Shown here in pieces: positions 42,401 through 49,450 of a stretch of 64,000 bases of DNA. This stretch comes from Sphingomonas sp. BK235 (GTDB lineage: Bacteria; Pseudomonadota; Alphaproteobacteria; Sphingomonadales; Sphingomonadaceae). A program made the translations under genes and the position numbers. Numbering within the stretch: position 1 is the stretch's first letter; each line of letters opens with the position of its first letter. The notes beneath the pieces are model-generated. The model made no database searches. It had not been told where the DNA came from and saw only the letters and a program-made list of their open reading frames with translations. The stretch spans positions 205,998 through 269,997 of the forward strand of contig NZ_SLXN01000007.1 of assembly GCF_004345855.1 (NCBI RefSeq). Reading direction: 5' to 3'.

Positions 42401-42873
42401 CGCTCGCGCCCGAGCGTCGCGCCGAGGCCGCGGCCGCGTGGCTCGCCCAGCGCGGCGTCGCCGAGCCGGCGCCGATGGTGGCGGCGGTGCTCGCGGTGCT
42501 CGACGACCCCGCGCTCGCGTCTTTGTTCGGCCCCGACTCGCTCGCCGAGGCGCCGATCAGCGCGACCTTGCCGTCGGGGCGCGTGATCTCGGGCACGGTC
42601 GACCGGCTGCTGCTCGGCGACGGCGTGGTGCGCGTGATCGACTATAAATCGTCGCGCGTCGTGCCGGAGAGCGCCGCGGACGTGCCCGACTATCACCTGC
42701 GCCAGATGGCGGCCTATGCCGCCGCGTTGGAGGTGATCGTGCCCGGCGCGCGCGTCGAGGCGGCGCTGCTCTACACCGCGGCGGCGCGGCTGATCGTGCT
42801 GCCCGAGGAGCTGCTCGCCCCGGTCAAGCGGCGCTTGGCGGGACCGGAGCAAAGCTTGGGGCTAAACGGTTGA
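39418..42873 (+). CDS. addA: Double-strand break repair helicase AddA
   Basis: A protein of about 1151 residues, UvrD-type helicase plus nuclease. Walker A SASAGTGKTQVLAARVF, motif Ia LTFTKAGAAEMAGRI, DEXX-type LVDEAQDTNVAQW, motif III FTVGDLKQAIFGFQG and motif VI FYVAATRAEERL are present. The C-terminal nuclease motif is VIDYKSSR (Asp1075, Lys1077). It partners AddB. The start is either GTG 39418 (8-bp overlap with addB, weak GAGCAGG site) or ATG 39400 (26-bp overlap); the family start does not decide. Confidence 0.95.
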   Translation: MAERAIGPLPTLRGEQLRASRPEAHVWLSASAGTGKTQVLAARVFRLLLRDVEPGAILCLTFTKAGAAEMAGRINRQLAAWVRMDETELAADLLALGERTTPALIARARTLFAKVLDAPGGGLRIHTIHGFCQGLLAAFPIEAGLVPGFRPLEPREEALLRRQALSDLLVDAEREGRTAPVETIGRLSLRLGEQGAEQFLVACARAGTALEALPSGIAPFVRGQLGVPLGDLDSYVHDACGDDRVDRAALDRLAALNRGWGTKSGMERAEAIGAWLAAAPAERAATLDTLHLVWARKDGEPQSFGKGRAPADPDYADHALRLHGWCGELLLLRSRAAYADLLGAALEVGRDYARGYAAAKRRAGAVDFDDLIGAAVALLQQDGIGEWIRYKLDQQTEHVLVDEAQDTNVAQWTIVRALVDEYFVGRGVFAPSVRTLFTVGDLKQAIFGFQGTDPYTFLAAERHFQRKAGEVAGSDDMPDDERGLPFDRLSLTESFRSTAPVLEFVDAAIGQLGADALGSLDAIPVHASRVAGPGAVTLLPAIAAGTSEAEEDGEEGWADDAVRRNASDIARQVRDWLRPVEDGGLLLGSKGRGLRPEDVMILVKRRGELAQLLVARLYAEGVPVAGVDRLRLSAPLAVQDLLAAIRFVLQPEDDLSLASLLVSPLIGWSQDELMARAVPREGGLWRHLQRTCGDAVAPVAALLASADYDTPYRFLEQLLSGPLDGRRKLLARLGEEARDPIEELLNAALDFELDSTPSLQRFLDWFERDEVEIVRDAAAPLDAVRVMTAHGAKGLQAPLVILADATADPDAAPRSVLAWTPEDLEAPVPVFRPRATERAGAIDAALAASEQREREEHWRLFYVAATRAEERLVITGSLSAKWQGVPPEASWYAAAARTLDALGVASAAEGGERTFLGHAPAAPVTAKRAAAASAPAAPLPDWSRRDAPEDAKPPRPLTPSSIGDDAVADPPPTPANSAAAERGRLLHALFERLPPLAPERRAEAAAAWLAQRGVAEPAPMVAAVLAVLDDPALASLFGPDSLAEAPISATLPSGRVISGTVDRLLLGDGVVRVIDYKSSRVVPESAADVPDYHLRQMAAYAAALEVIVPGARVEAALLYTAAARLIVLPEELLAPVKRRLAGPEQSLGLNG

Positions 42874-42921
42874 GCGCACGCGCGCCGCGCCCTAGCTAAG
42901 GCGCAACGAAGGAGAAACACG

Positions 42922-43245
42922 ATGGCCACCAAGACGATCACCGACGCCAGCTTCCAGAGCGACGTGCTCCAGGCGGACAAGCCGGTGCTGGTCGATTTCT
43001 GGGCCGAATGGTGCGGGCCGTGCAAGATGATCGGGCCGTCGCTCGAGGAGATCAGCGAGGAACTCGGCGAGCAGGTCACCATCGCCAAGCTCAACATCGA
43101 CGACAATCCCGACGCGCCCGGCCGCTACGGCGTGCGCGGCATCCCGACCATGATCCTGTTCAAGGGCGGCGCGCCGGCCGCGACCAAGATCGGCGCCGAG
43201 CCCAAGGGCCGGATCAAGTCGTGGCTCGAGGGCGAACTCGCCTGA
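42922..43245 (+). CDS. trxA: Thioredoxin
   Basis: A 107-residue thioredoxin with redox site WCGPCK (Cys31, Cys34), the conserved VDFWAEWCGPCKMIGP segment and the cis-Pro loop RGIPTMILF. It reduces disulphides of cytoplasmic enzymes and peroxiredoxins. GAAGGAGA precedes the start. It lies 48 bp after addA, a conserved position in alphaproteobacteria. Two hairpins follow. Confidence 0.97.
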   Translation: MATKTITDASFQSDVLQADKPVLVDFWAEWCGPCKMIGPSLEEISEELGEQVTIAKLNIDDNPDAPGRYGVRGIPTMILFKGGAPAATKIGAEPKGRIKSWLEGELA

Positions 43246-43260
43246 ACCGCTGATCGCCGG

Positions 43261-43317
43261 ACCGGGTCAGCCCGGTCTCCCGGCCGCCGTCGCCCGCGCC
43301 TAGGGATAGGCGCGGGC
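43261..43317 (+). terminator. Double hairpin between trxA and vapD
   Basis: First stem ACCGGG-TCAG-CCCGGT (43261-43276). Second stem GCCCGCGCCTA-GGGA-TAGGCGCGGGC (43292-43317), perfect over 11 bp with a 4-nt loop. Only TTCGGCGTTT follows, so termination is likely but not textbook. The vapD start is 21 bp on. Confidence 0.6.
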
Positions 43318-43338
43318 TTCGGCGTTTCAGGGGGATGC

Positions 43339-43623
43339 ATGTACGCGATCGTGTTCGACCTCGACGCGACCATCCTCGAGCGGCGCTACCCCAGCCCGTC
43401 GCTGCGCGACGCCTATCGTGAGGTGAGCGACATCCTGCGCCACCACGGCTTCGCGCAGCGCGACGGCACGCATCTCTACGTCACTGAATCGGGCACCGCG
43501 GTCGACTGCGTGCTCGCGGTGCAGGAGATCGGGCGCAGCTGCGCCTGGTTCGCCCCGTGCGTGCTCGACCTCCGCATGCTGCGCTTCGACGAGGAGACCG
43601 ATCTCTCGTGCGCGCTGCCGTAG
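43339..43623 (+). CDS. vapD: VapD-family endoribonuclease (Cas2-like fold)
   Basis: A 94-residue protein matching VapD over its whole length: MYAIVFDLDATILERRYP at the start, RDAYREVSDILRHHGF, and the C-terminal VQEIGRSCAWFAPCVLDLRM ending RFDEETDLS. VapD proteins of Haemophilus and Helicobacter are ferredoxin-like RNases related to Cas2 and act as toxins or in persistence. The expected GxxY turn is present as GTHLYV. No antitoxin-like gene precedes it; the upstream 93 bp holds the trxA hairpins only. It is an isolated member here, so its role is open. Confidence 0.88.
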   Translation: MYAIVFDLDATILERRYPSPSLRDAYREVSDILRHHGFAQRDGTHLYVTESGTAVDCVLAVQEIGRSCAWFAPCVLDLRMLRFDEETDLSCALP

Positions 43624-43686
43624 CAGCAGCGCTCCGCCACCACAGCGCGAGGGGCGCGGTCGCGACGACCGGCGCTCACGTGCGGC

Positions 43687-45333
43687 TCAGCGCGCGTGCA
43701 TCGACGTCAGCGTCGCCGAGGCGGTGATCTGCTCCACGTCGGTGCGGCAGTGGATCAGCCGCACCCCCCGCTCGGCCAGCGCGCGGTCGAGCGCGGGCGC
43801 GAACGCCTCGGTCCGCTCCACCGTCTCGGCCCAGCCGCCATAGGCCCGCGCCAGCGCGGCGAAATCGGGGTTGACCAGCCGCGTCGCCGACGGGCGACCG
43901 GGATATTCGCGTTCCTGGTGCATCCGGATCGTCCCGTACGCGCCATTGTCGACGAGGATCACGAGCAGGTCGGCGCCGTGCTGGACCGCGGTGGCGAGTT
44001 CCTGGCCGTTCATCAGAAAGTCGCCGTCGCCCGCCAGCGCGACCACGCTGCGCCCCGGCCGGCGCAGCGACGCCGCCACCGCGGCGGGCACGCCATAGCC
44101 CATCGCGCCCGCGGTCGGCGCCAGCTGCGTGCCGGGTCCGGCATAGCGCCAGTAGCGATGCCACCAGCCCGAGAAATTGCCCGCGCCGTTGCAGATGATC
44201 GTGTCCGCCGGCAGCTTCTCGCGCATCGTCGCGACGCACGGGCCGAGATCGAGCGCGACGCCGTCGCGGGGGCGCGGCGTGCTCCACGCCTCATAGGCGG
44301 TGCGCGCCTCGGCGGCATGGGGGTGGACGCCGCCGTCGAGCGGCACCAGCGCCTCGGCGAACTCGGCCATGCCGGCGCAGATCGCGAGGTCGGTGGCGTA
44401 GGTGCGCCCGAGCTCCTCGGGATCGGGGTGGACGTGGACCAGCCGCTGGCCGGGGTGATCGGGCGTGATCAGCTGATAGCCGTCGGTCGTCGCCTCGCCG
44501 AGCCGCGCGCCGACGACGATCAGCAGGTCGGCGCCGCGCACGCGCTCGACCAATGCGGGGCTGGGGCCATAGCCCAGGTTGCCGGCATAGGCCGGGCAAT
44601 CGTTGGCGATCGCGTCCTGGCGGCGGAAGGCGGCGGCGAGCGGCACGCCGGTGCGCGTCGCCCAGTCCGCCATCGCCGCCGCGGCGGCCACGTCCCAGCC
44701 GGCGCCGCCGACGATCGCGAGCGGGTTCTCGGCCGTGGCGAGCAGGTCGCGCAAATGCTCGATCGAGTCCTCGTCGACCGCCTGGGCGACGCGCTCGACG
44801 CGCGCGCGATCGGGCACGGTGACGGTGTCGAGCAGCATGTCCTCGGGCAGCGCGAGCACGACCGGGCCGGGGCGGCCGTTGATCGCGGTGGCATAAGCGC
44901 GCGCGACATATTCGGGGATGCGCGCGGCGTCGTCGATCCGCGCCGCCCATTTCGCGATCGGCGCGAACATCGCCTGGAAGTCGATCTCCTGGAACGCCTC
45001 GCGGTCGCGCGTCGAGCGGTCGACGTCGCCGATGAACAGGATCATCGGCTGCGAGTCCTGCATCGCGACATGGATGCCGATCGCGGCGTTGGTCGCGCCG
45101 GGGCCGCGCGTGACGAAGGCGATGCCGGGGCGATGCGTCAGCGCGCCGTCGGCGCACGCCATGAAGGTGACGCCACCCTCCTGCCGGCACGTCACCACCT
45201 CGATCGCCGGTGTGTCGTGCAGCGCGTCAAGCACCGCGAGGAAGCTCTCCCCCGGCACGGTGAAGAGACGGTCGCAGCCCTGGGCGACGAGCTGGTCGAC
45301 GAGCAGGCGTCCACCGGTGCGGGGTTCGGTCAT
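43687..45333 (-). CDS. Thiamine-diphosphate-dependent enzyme, acetolactate synthase-like
   Basis: A 548-residue ThDP enzyme of the AHAS/pyruvate-oxidase type: pyrimidine-binding domain with the catalytic Glu in FTVPGESFLAVLDAL, central domain ending in a DLLIVVGARLGEATTDGYQL segment, and a ThDP-binding domain with GDGDFLMNGQELATAVQHGA. Several AHAS-like enzymes share this layout, such as acetolactate synthase, benzoylformate decarboxylase and oxalyl-CoA decarboxylase. No regulatory subunit (ilvH/N) gene is next to it, so it is probably not the biosynthetic AHAS. The substrate is unknown. Confidence 0.82.
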   Translation of the reverse strand: MTEPRTGGRLLVDQLVAQGCDRLFTVPGESFLAVLDALHDTPAIEVVTCRQEGGVTFMACADGALTHRPGIAFVTRGPGATNAAIGIHVAMQDSQPMILFIGDVDRSTRDREAFQEIDFQAMFAPIAKWAARIDDAARIPEYVARAYATAINGRPGPVVLALPEDMLLDTVTVPDRARVERVAQAVDEDSIEHLRDLLATAENPLAIVGGAGWDVAAAAAMADWATRTGVPLAAAFRRQDAIANDCPAYAGNLGYGPSPALVERVRGADLLIVVGARLGEATTDGYQLITPDHPGQRLVHVHPDPEELGRTYATDLAICAGMAEFAEALVPLDGGVHPHAAEARTAYEAWSTPRPRDGVALDLGPCVATMREKLPADTIICNGAGNFSGWWHRYWRYAGPGTQLAPTAGAMGYGVPAAVAASLRRPGRSVVALAGDGDFLMNGQELATAVQHGADLLVILVDNGAYGTIRMHQEREYPGRPSATRLVNPDFAALARAYGGWAETVERTEAFAPALDRALAERGVRLIHCRTDVEQITASATLTSMHAR

Positions 45334-45454
45334 GCGGGCTAGCCTAGCCGCCCGGAAGGGTTAGGGGATAGGGGTATTAGTTCCTAAGCGGAGTGGCTTC
45401 CCCCGCTACCCTCGCGAAATTTCGCCATGAGGTTCGGGAGCGCCCCCGCCTTCC

Positions 45455-45548
45455 GTCATCCCGGACTTGGTCCGGGATCCACTCCTCCGCACGAGCAACG
45501 TTTTCCGGATACGCGGCACGGTGGATCCCGGAACAAGTCCGGGATGAC
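45455..45548. repeat. Dispersed intergenic dyad repeat (REP-like), copy 8
   Basis: Left arm begins GTCATCCCGGACTTGGTCC; right arm GTGGATCCCGGAACAAGTCC ends GATGAC. One base differs between the arms, so a near-perfect 28-bp dyad. A short palindrome GCGAAATTTCGC lies at 45414-45425. The rest of the gap 45334-45655 shows no gene I can support. Confidence 0.85.
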
Positions 45549-45655
45549 GGAGGGATGAGGGACGGGCGTCGGAGAGTGATCCCCGCAGGAAAGCACGCGC
45601 CCTTCGTCTTGCGCGCACACCCCGATTGCCTTCGCCGCGCCGCGCGCTAAGGATC

Positions 45656-46303
45656 ATGCGCATGCGGGACACGGTGATCTTCGACTTCGGCGGGGTGATC
45701 ACCTCGTCCCCGTTCGCGGCGTTCAACCGGCTCGAGCGCGCGCGCGGCCTGCCGGTCGACCTGATCCGCGGCCTCAACGCCACCGATCCGGACAGCAACG
45801 CCTGGGCCCGCTTCGAGCGCGCCGAGATCGACGTCGTCACCTTCGACCGCGACTTCGCCGCCGAGGCCAAGGCGCTCGGCCACGAACTGCGCGGGCGCGA
45901 CGTGCTGGCGCTGCTGTACGGCGATATCCGCCCGCGCATGGTGCACGCGCTCGACTGGCTCAAGCGCGAGGGCTTCCACATCGGTTGCATCACCAACAAC
46001 GTCCCCGCCGGCGACACGCCGCGCGACCCGCAGGCGGTCGCCGCGGTGGCGGCGGTGCTCGCGCGCTTCGACCATGTGGTGGAGAGCAGCAAGGTCGGCA
46101 TCCGCAAGCCCGACCCGCGCATTTACCTGATGATGTGCGAGACGCTCAACAAGCGCCCCGACCAGTGCGTCTACCTCGACGACCTGGGGGTCAACTGCAA
46201 GGCCGCCGCGCAGCTCGGCATGGCGGCGATCAAGGTGAGCGGCGAGGGGCAGGCGCTCGACGATCTGTGCGCCGCGCTCGGCGTCGCGCCGGGCCATTTC
46301 TGA
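45656..46303 (+). CDS. HAD-IA family hydrolase
   Basis: A 215-residue haloacid-dehalogenase-type phosphohydrolase. Motif I is DTVIFDFGGVITS (nucleophile Asp plus Gly-Gly-Val in place of the acid residue seen in phosphatases), motif II CITNNVP, motif III KVGIRKPDPRIY, motif IV VYLDDLGVNCKAAAQLGM. The DFGGV form resembles the N-terminal domain of soluble epoxide hydrolases and ACAD10. The substrate is unknown. It precedes scoA by 12 bp and is probably co-transcribed with it. Confidence 0.85.
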   Translation: MRMRDTVIFDFGGVITSSPFAAFNRLERARGLPVDLIRGLNATDPDSNAWARFERAEIDVVTFDRDFAAEAKALGHELRGRDVLALLYGDIRPRMVHALDWLKREGFHIGCITNNVPAGDTPRDPQAVAAVAAVLARFDHVVESSKVGIRKPDPRIYLMMCETLNKRPDQCVYLDDLGVNCKAAAQLGMAAIKVSGEGQALDDLCAALGVAPGHF

Positions 46304-46315
46304 GGGAGACAGCGG

Positions 46316-47035
46316 GTGGTGGACAAGCTCTACGACAGCGCCGCGGCGGCGCTCGACGGGCTGCTGTTCGACGGCATGACGATCTGCGCCGGCGGCTTCG
46401 GCCTGTGCGGCATCCCCGAGCGGCTGATCGACGCGATCCAGGCCGCGGGCGTGACCGGGCTGACGGTCGCCAGCAACAACGCCGGGATCGACGGCGAGGG
46501 GCTCGGCAAGCTGCTGCGCACGCGCCAGATCGCCAAGATGATCTCGAGCTATGTCGGCGAGAACAAGGAGTTCGAGCGCCAGTATCTCAGCGGCGAGCTG
46601 GAGGTGGAATTCTGCCCGCAGGGCACGCTGGCGGAGCGCTGCCGCGCCGGCGGTGCGGGTATCCCCGGCTTCTACACCAAGACTGGCGTCGGCACGTCGG
46701 TGGCCGAGGGCAAGGAAGTGAAGTCGTTCGACGGCGAGGACTATATCCTCGAGCGCGGCATCCGCGCCGACCTGTCGATCATCAAGGGGTGGAAGGCGGA
46801 CACCAGCGGCAACCTCGTGTTCCGCAAGACCGCGCGTAACTTCAACCAGCCGATGGCGACCGCGGGCAGGATCTGCGTCGCCGAGGTGGAGGAGGTGGTG
46901 CCGGTCGGCGCGCTCGATCCCGATCACATCCACCTGCCCGGCATCTACGTGAAGCGGATGATCGTCGGCGCGCCCTACGACAAGAAGATCGAGTTCCGCA
47001 CGACGCGCCCGCGCGCGGAGGCGACCGCGGCGTGA
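46316..47035 (+). CDS. scoA: 3-oxoacid CoA-transferase subunit A
   Basis: A 239-residue alpha subunit: DGMTICAGGFGLCGIPERLI, VASNNAGIDGEGLGKLLRTR, GTLAERCRAGGAGIPGFYT, and PMATAGRICVAEVEEVV. Together with ScoB it moves CoA from succinyl-CoA to acetoacetate in ketone-body or branched-chain amino-acid breakdown. The start is GTG 46316 (VVDKLYDSAAAALDG) with GAGGGAGA upstream; GTG 46319 is also possible. Unlike the usual scoA-scoB pair, a phosphatase gene lies between the subunits, overlapping this stop by 4 bp. Confidence 0.93.
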   Translation: MVDKLYDSAAAALDGLLFDGMTICAGGFGLCGIPERLIDAIQAAGVTGLTVASNNAGIDGEGLGKLLRTRQIAKMISSYVGENKEFERQYLSGELEVEFCPQGTLAERCRAGGAGIPGFYTKTGVGTSVAEGKEVKSFDGEDYILERGIRADLSIIKGWKADTSGNLVFRKTARNFNQPMATAGRICVAEVEEVVPVGALDPDHIHLPGIYVKRMIVGAPYDKKIEFRTTRPRAEATAA

Positions 47036-47997
47036 GCTCCAGGCTGTTGGGTGCGGCGGCGGGCGCCCTGTTGCTCGCGGGCTGCGCGGCCGCCGCGTTC
47101 GATCGTGCGCCGCCGCGCGCCACCAGCGTGGCCGCGGAGACGCCGGCGGCAGCGGCGCTGCCCGCCGGGGCGATGGCGTACCTCTATGGCTCGGCCGAAG
47201 CGGCGGCACTGAGCGAGCAGACCTATAACGCGCTGACCGGCTACGTCCGCGGTGTGATCGAGCGCGCGCGCGACCGTCGCGGGCGGCTGCCGAGCGAGCG
47301 CCGCGCGGGCACGCTGCCGCGCTGGCCGCAGTCGGCGGTGCTCGCGCCCGGCGCCACCGCCGCGAGCGTCGAGACGGTGCCCTGCGGCGCGCTGCCCCCC
47401 GCGGTGGTGCTCGACATGGACGAGACCGCGGTGCTCAACCTCGGCTATGAGTTCGACGAGGCGCGCACCGGCGCGCCCTATGACGCCAAGCGCTGGGACC
47501 GGTGGGAGCGAACCGGCGCCGACCGCGTGGTAGCGGTGCCCGGGGCGGTGGCGGCGTTCCGACAGCTGCGCGCGCTCGGGGTGACGATGGTCATCAACAC
47601 CAACCGCTCGGCCGATAATGCGAGCGCCACCGCCGCGGCGCTGCGCAAGGCCGGACTCGGCGAGTTCCGTCGCGGCGATACGCTCTACCTCAAGGGCGAC
47701 GTCGACGGCCGCTCGGGCAAGGACGGTCGCCGGCTCGAGATTTCCAAACATTATTGCGTGCTCGCGCTCGTCGGCGACCAGCTCGGCGACTTCGCCGACC
47801 TGTTCAACCCGCCGGGGCCGGCACCCGCGCTCGGCCGCCGCGCACTCGCCGGCGTGGGACCGATCCAGGCGCGCTGGGGGCAGGGGTGGTTCGTGCTGCC
47901 CAACCCCGTCTATGGCACCGGGCTCGGCACGGGCTGGGACGAGACCTTCCCGCAGGACAAGCGCTGGGGCGACGCCCCGGCCGAAGGAGCGAAGTGA
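47032..47997 (+). CDS. Lipoprotein e(P4)-like acid phosphatase (HAD class C)
   Basis: A 321-residue protein. The start GTG 47032 overlaps the scoA stop (GTGA). Signal peptide with lipobox LLLAGC, so it is probably anchored in the outer membrane. HAD motif I is VVLDMDETAVLNLGYEF (DxDxT type), motif II NTNRSADNA, and a late VGDQLGDFADL carries the acidic motif. The family includes Haemophilus e(P4), which dephosphorylates NMN and other nucleotides at the surface. Placement between ScoA and ScoB is unusual; no functional link is known. Confidence 0.87.
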   Translation: MSSRLLGAAAGALLLAGCAAAAFDRAPPRATSVAAETPAAAALPAGAMAYLYGSAEAAALSEQTYNALTGYVRGVIERARDRRGRLPSERRAGTLPRWPQSAVLAPGATAASVETVPCGALPPAVVLDMDETAVLNLGYEFDEARTGAPYDAKRWDRWERTGADRVVAVPGAVAAFRQLRALGVTMVINTNRSADNASATAAALRKAGLGEFRRGDTLYLKGDVDGRSGKDGRRLEISKHYCVLALVGDQLGDFADLFNPPGPAPALGRRALAGVGPIQARWGQGWFVLPNPVYGTGLGTGWDETFPQDKRWGDAPAEGAK

Positions 47998-48647
47998 TGG
48001 CCGTGGACGCGAAGGGCTGGGACCGCAACGGCATGGCGGCGCGCGCCGCGCGCGAGCTGCGCGACGGCTATTACGTCAATCTCGGCATCGGCATCCCGAC
48101 ATTGGTCGCGAACAACATCCCCGACGGCATCACCGTGACGCTGCAGAGCGAGAACGGCATGCTCGGCATCGGCCCGTTCCCCTATGACGACGAGGTCGAC
48201 CCCGATCTGATCAACGCGGGCAAGCAGACGATCAGCGAGCTGCCGCAATCGGCCTATTTCGGCAGCGAGCAGAGCTTCGCGATGATCCGCGGCGGGCATA
48301 TCGACCTCACCGTGCTCGGCGCGATGGAGGTGTCCGAGCGCGGCGACATCGCCAACTGGATGATCCCGGGCAAGATGATCAAGGGCATGGGCGGAGCGAT
48401 GGACCTCGTCGCCGGCGTCAAGAAGATCATCGTGGTGATGGAGCATGTCGCCAAGGACGGCGCGCCCAAGTTCATCCCGACGTGCACGCTGCCGCTGACC
48501 GGGCGCGACGTGGTCGACATGATCGTCACCGATCTGGCGGTGTTTCAGCGCCCCGACCATGGCAGCGCGTTCCGGCTGATCGAGCTGGCGCCGGGGGTGA
48601 CCGCCGACGAGGTCGCCGCCAAGACGGGCGCGCATTACGAGGTCTGA
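47997..48647 (+). CDS. scoB: 3-oxoacid CoA-transferase subunit B
   Basis: A 216-residue beta subunit of the succinyl-CoA:3-ketoacid CoA-transferase: GYYVNLGIGIPTLVANNIPD, the catalytic Glu in LQSENGMLGIGPFP, and GGHIDLTVLGAMEVSERGD. It forms a heterotetramer with ScoA. Start ATG 47997 overlaps the phosphatase stop by one base (TGATG), with AAGGAG upstream. All three genes and the GST gene that follows by 4 bp look like one transcript. Confidence 0.94.
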   Translation: MAVDAKGWDRNGMAARAARELRDGYYVNLGIGIPTLVANNIPDGITVTLQSENGMLGIGPFPYDDEVDPDLINAGKQTISELPQSAYFGSEQSFAMIRGGHIDLTVLGAMEVSERGDIANWMIPGKMIKGMGGAMDLVAGVKKIIVVMEHVAKDGAPKFIPTCTLPLTGRDVVDMIVTDLAVFQRPDHGSAFRLIELAPGVTADEVAAKTGAHYEV

Positions 48648-48651
48648 CGCG

Positions 48652-49341
48652 ATGGCCTACACGCTGATCACCGCCAATCGGAACTATTCGAGCTGGTCGC
48701 TGCGGCCGTGGCTGCTGATGCGTGCGGTCGGGATCGCGTTCGAGGACCGGATCGAGCCGTTCGCCTCGCTGGACAATTACGAGGCGTTCCGCGCCTTCTC
48801 GCCGAGCGGGCAGGTGCCGGTGCTGCTCGACGGCGAGCGGACGGTGTGGGACTCGCTCGGCATCGCCTTGTACCTCGGCGAGCGCCACGCGGGCGTGTGG
48901 CCGACGGACGAGGCGGCGCGTGCCTGGGCGGTCTGCGCGGTGGCGGAGATGCACGGCGGCTTCGGCGCGCTTCGACGCGAGCGGACCATGACAATCGGGC
49001 AGCGCGTCACGCCGACGCGCGGCTCGGACGCGCTCGCGCGCGACGTCGCGCGGATCGCCGAGCTGTGGGGCGAGGGGCTGGAACGCTTCGGCGGACCGTG
49101 GCTGGCGGGTGAGCATTTCACCGCGGTCGACGCCTTCTACGCGCCGGTGGCCTTTCGCGTTCGGACATGGGGGATCGACGTCGGCGCGGCGGGCGCACGC
49201 TGGGTCGAGACGGTGCTCGCGCATCCGGCGACCCGCGCGTGGGAGGCCGCAGCGCTCGCCGAGACCTTCCGTGAGCCGGGCCATGAGGCCGAGGTGGCGG
49301 AATATGGCGAGGTGACCTCGGACGAGCGCGCGACCGGCTAG
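48652..49341 (+). CDS. Glutathione S-transferase family protein
   Basis: A 229-residue GST. The thioredoxin-like N-domain starts TLITANRNYSSWSLRPWLLM, where the SSWSLR serines include the likely catalytic Ser; SGQVPVLLDGERTVWDSLGI includes the cis-Pro and Asp-Ser GSH-binding pair. The helical C-domain follows. It conjugates or reduces unknown electrophiles in the cytoplasm. It lies 4 bp after scoB. Confidence 0.9.
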   Translation: MAYTLITANRNYSSWSLRPWLLMRAVGIAFEDRIEPFASLDNYEAFRAFSPSGQVPVLLDGERTVWDSLGIALYLGERHAGVWPTDEAARAWAVCAVAEMHGGFGALRRERTMTIGQRVTPTRGSDALARDVARIAELWGEGLERFGGPWLAGEHFTAVDAFYAPVAFRVRTWGIDVGAAGARWVETVLAHPATRAWEAAALAETFREPGHEAEVAEYGEVTSDERATG

Positions 49342-49450
49342 GATGAGGGGCGGCAGCGCTCCCGCCGTTCAGACGAGCCGGCAGTAGCGCTGTTCCAGGG
49401 CGCCGCGGGAGAGCCTCTCGGTCACCGGATGGCGCCGAACACTTCCGGCC

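Noticed and set aside
8895..45548. CRISPR array from the repeated dyads
   Set aside because: Copies are kilobases apart, themselves inverted repeats, and there are no regular spacers or cas genes. The VapD-like protein is Cas2-related only in fold.
45393..45650. Small protein frame across the intergenic repeat
   Set aside because: It is composed of repeat sequence and has no ribosome-binding site; no family resemblance.
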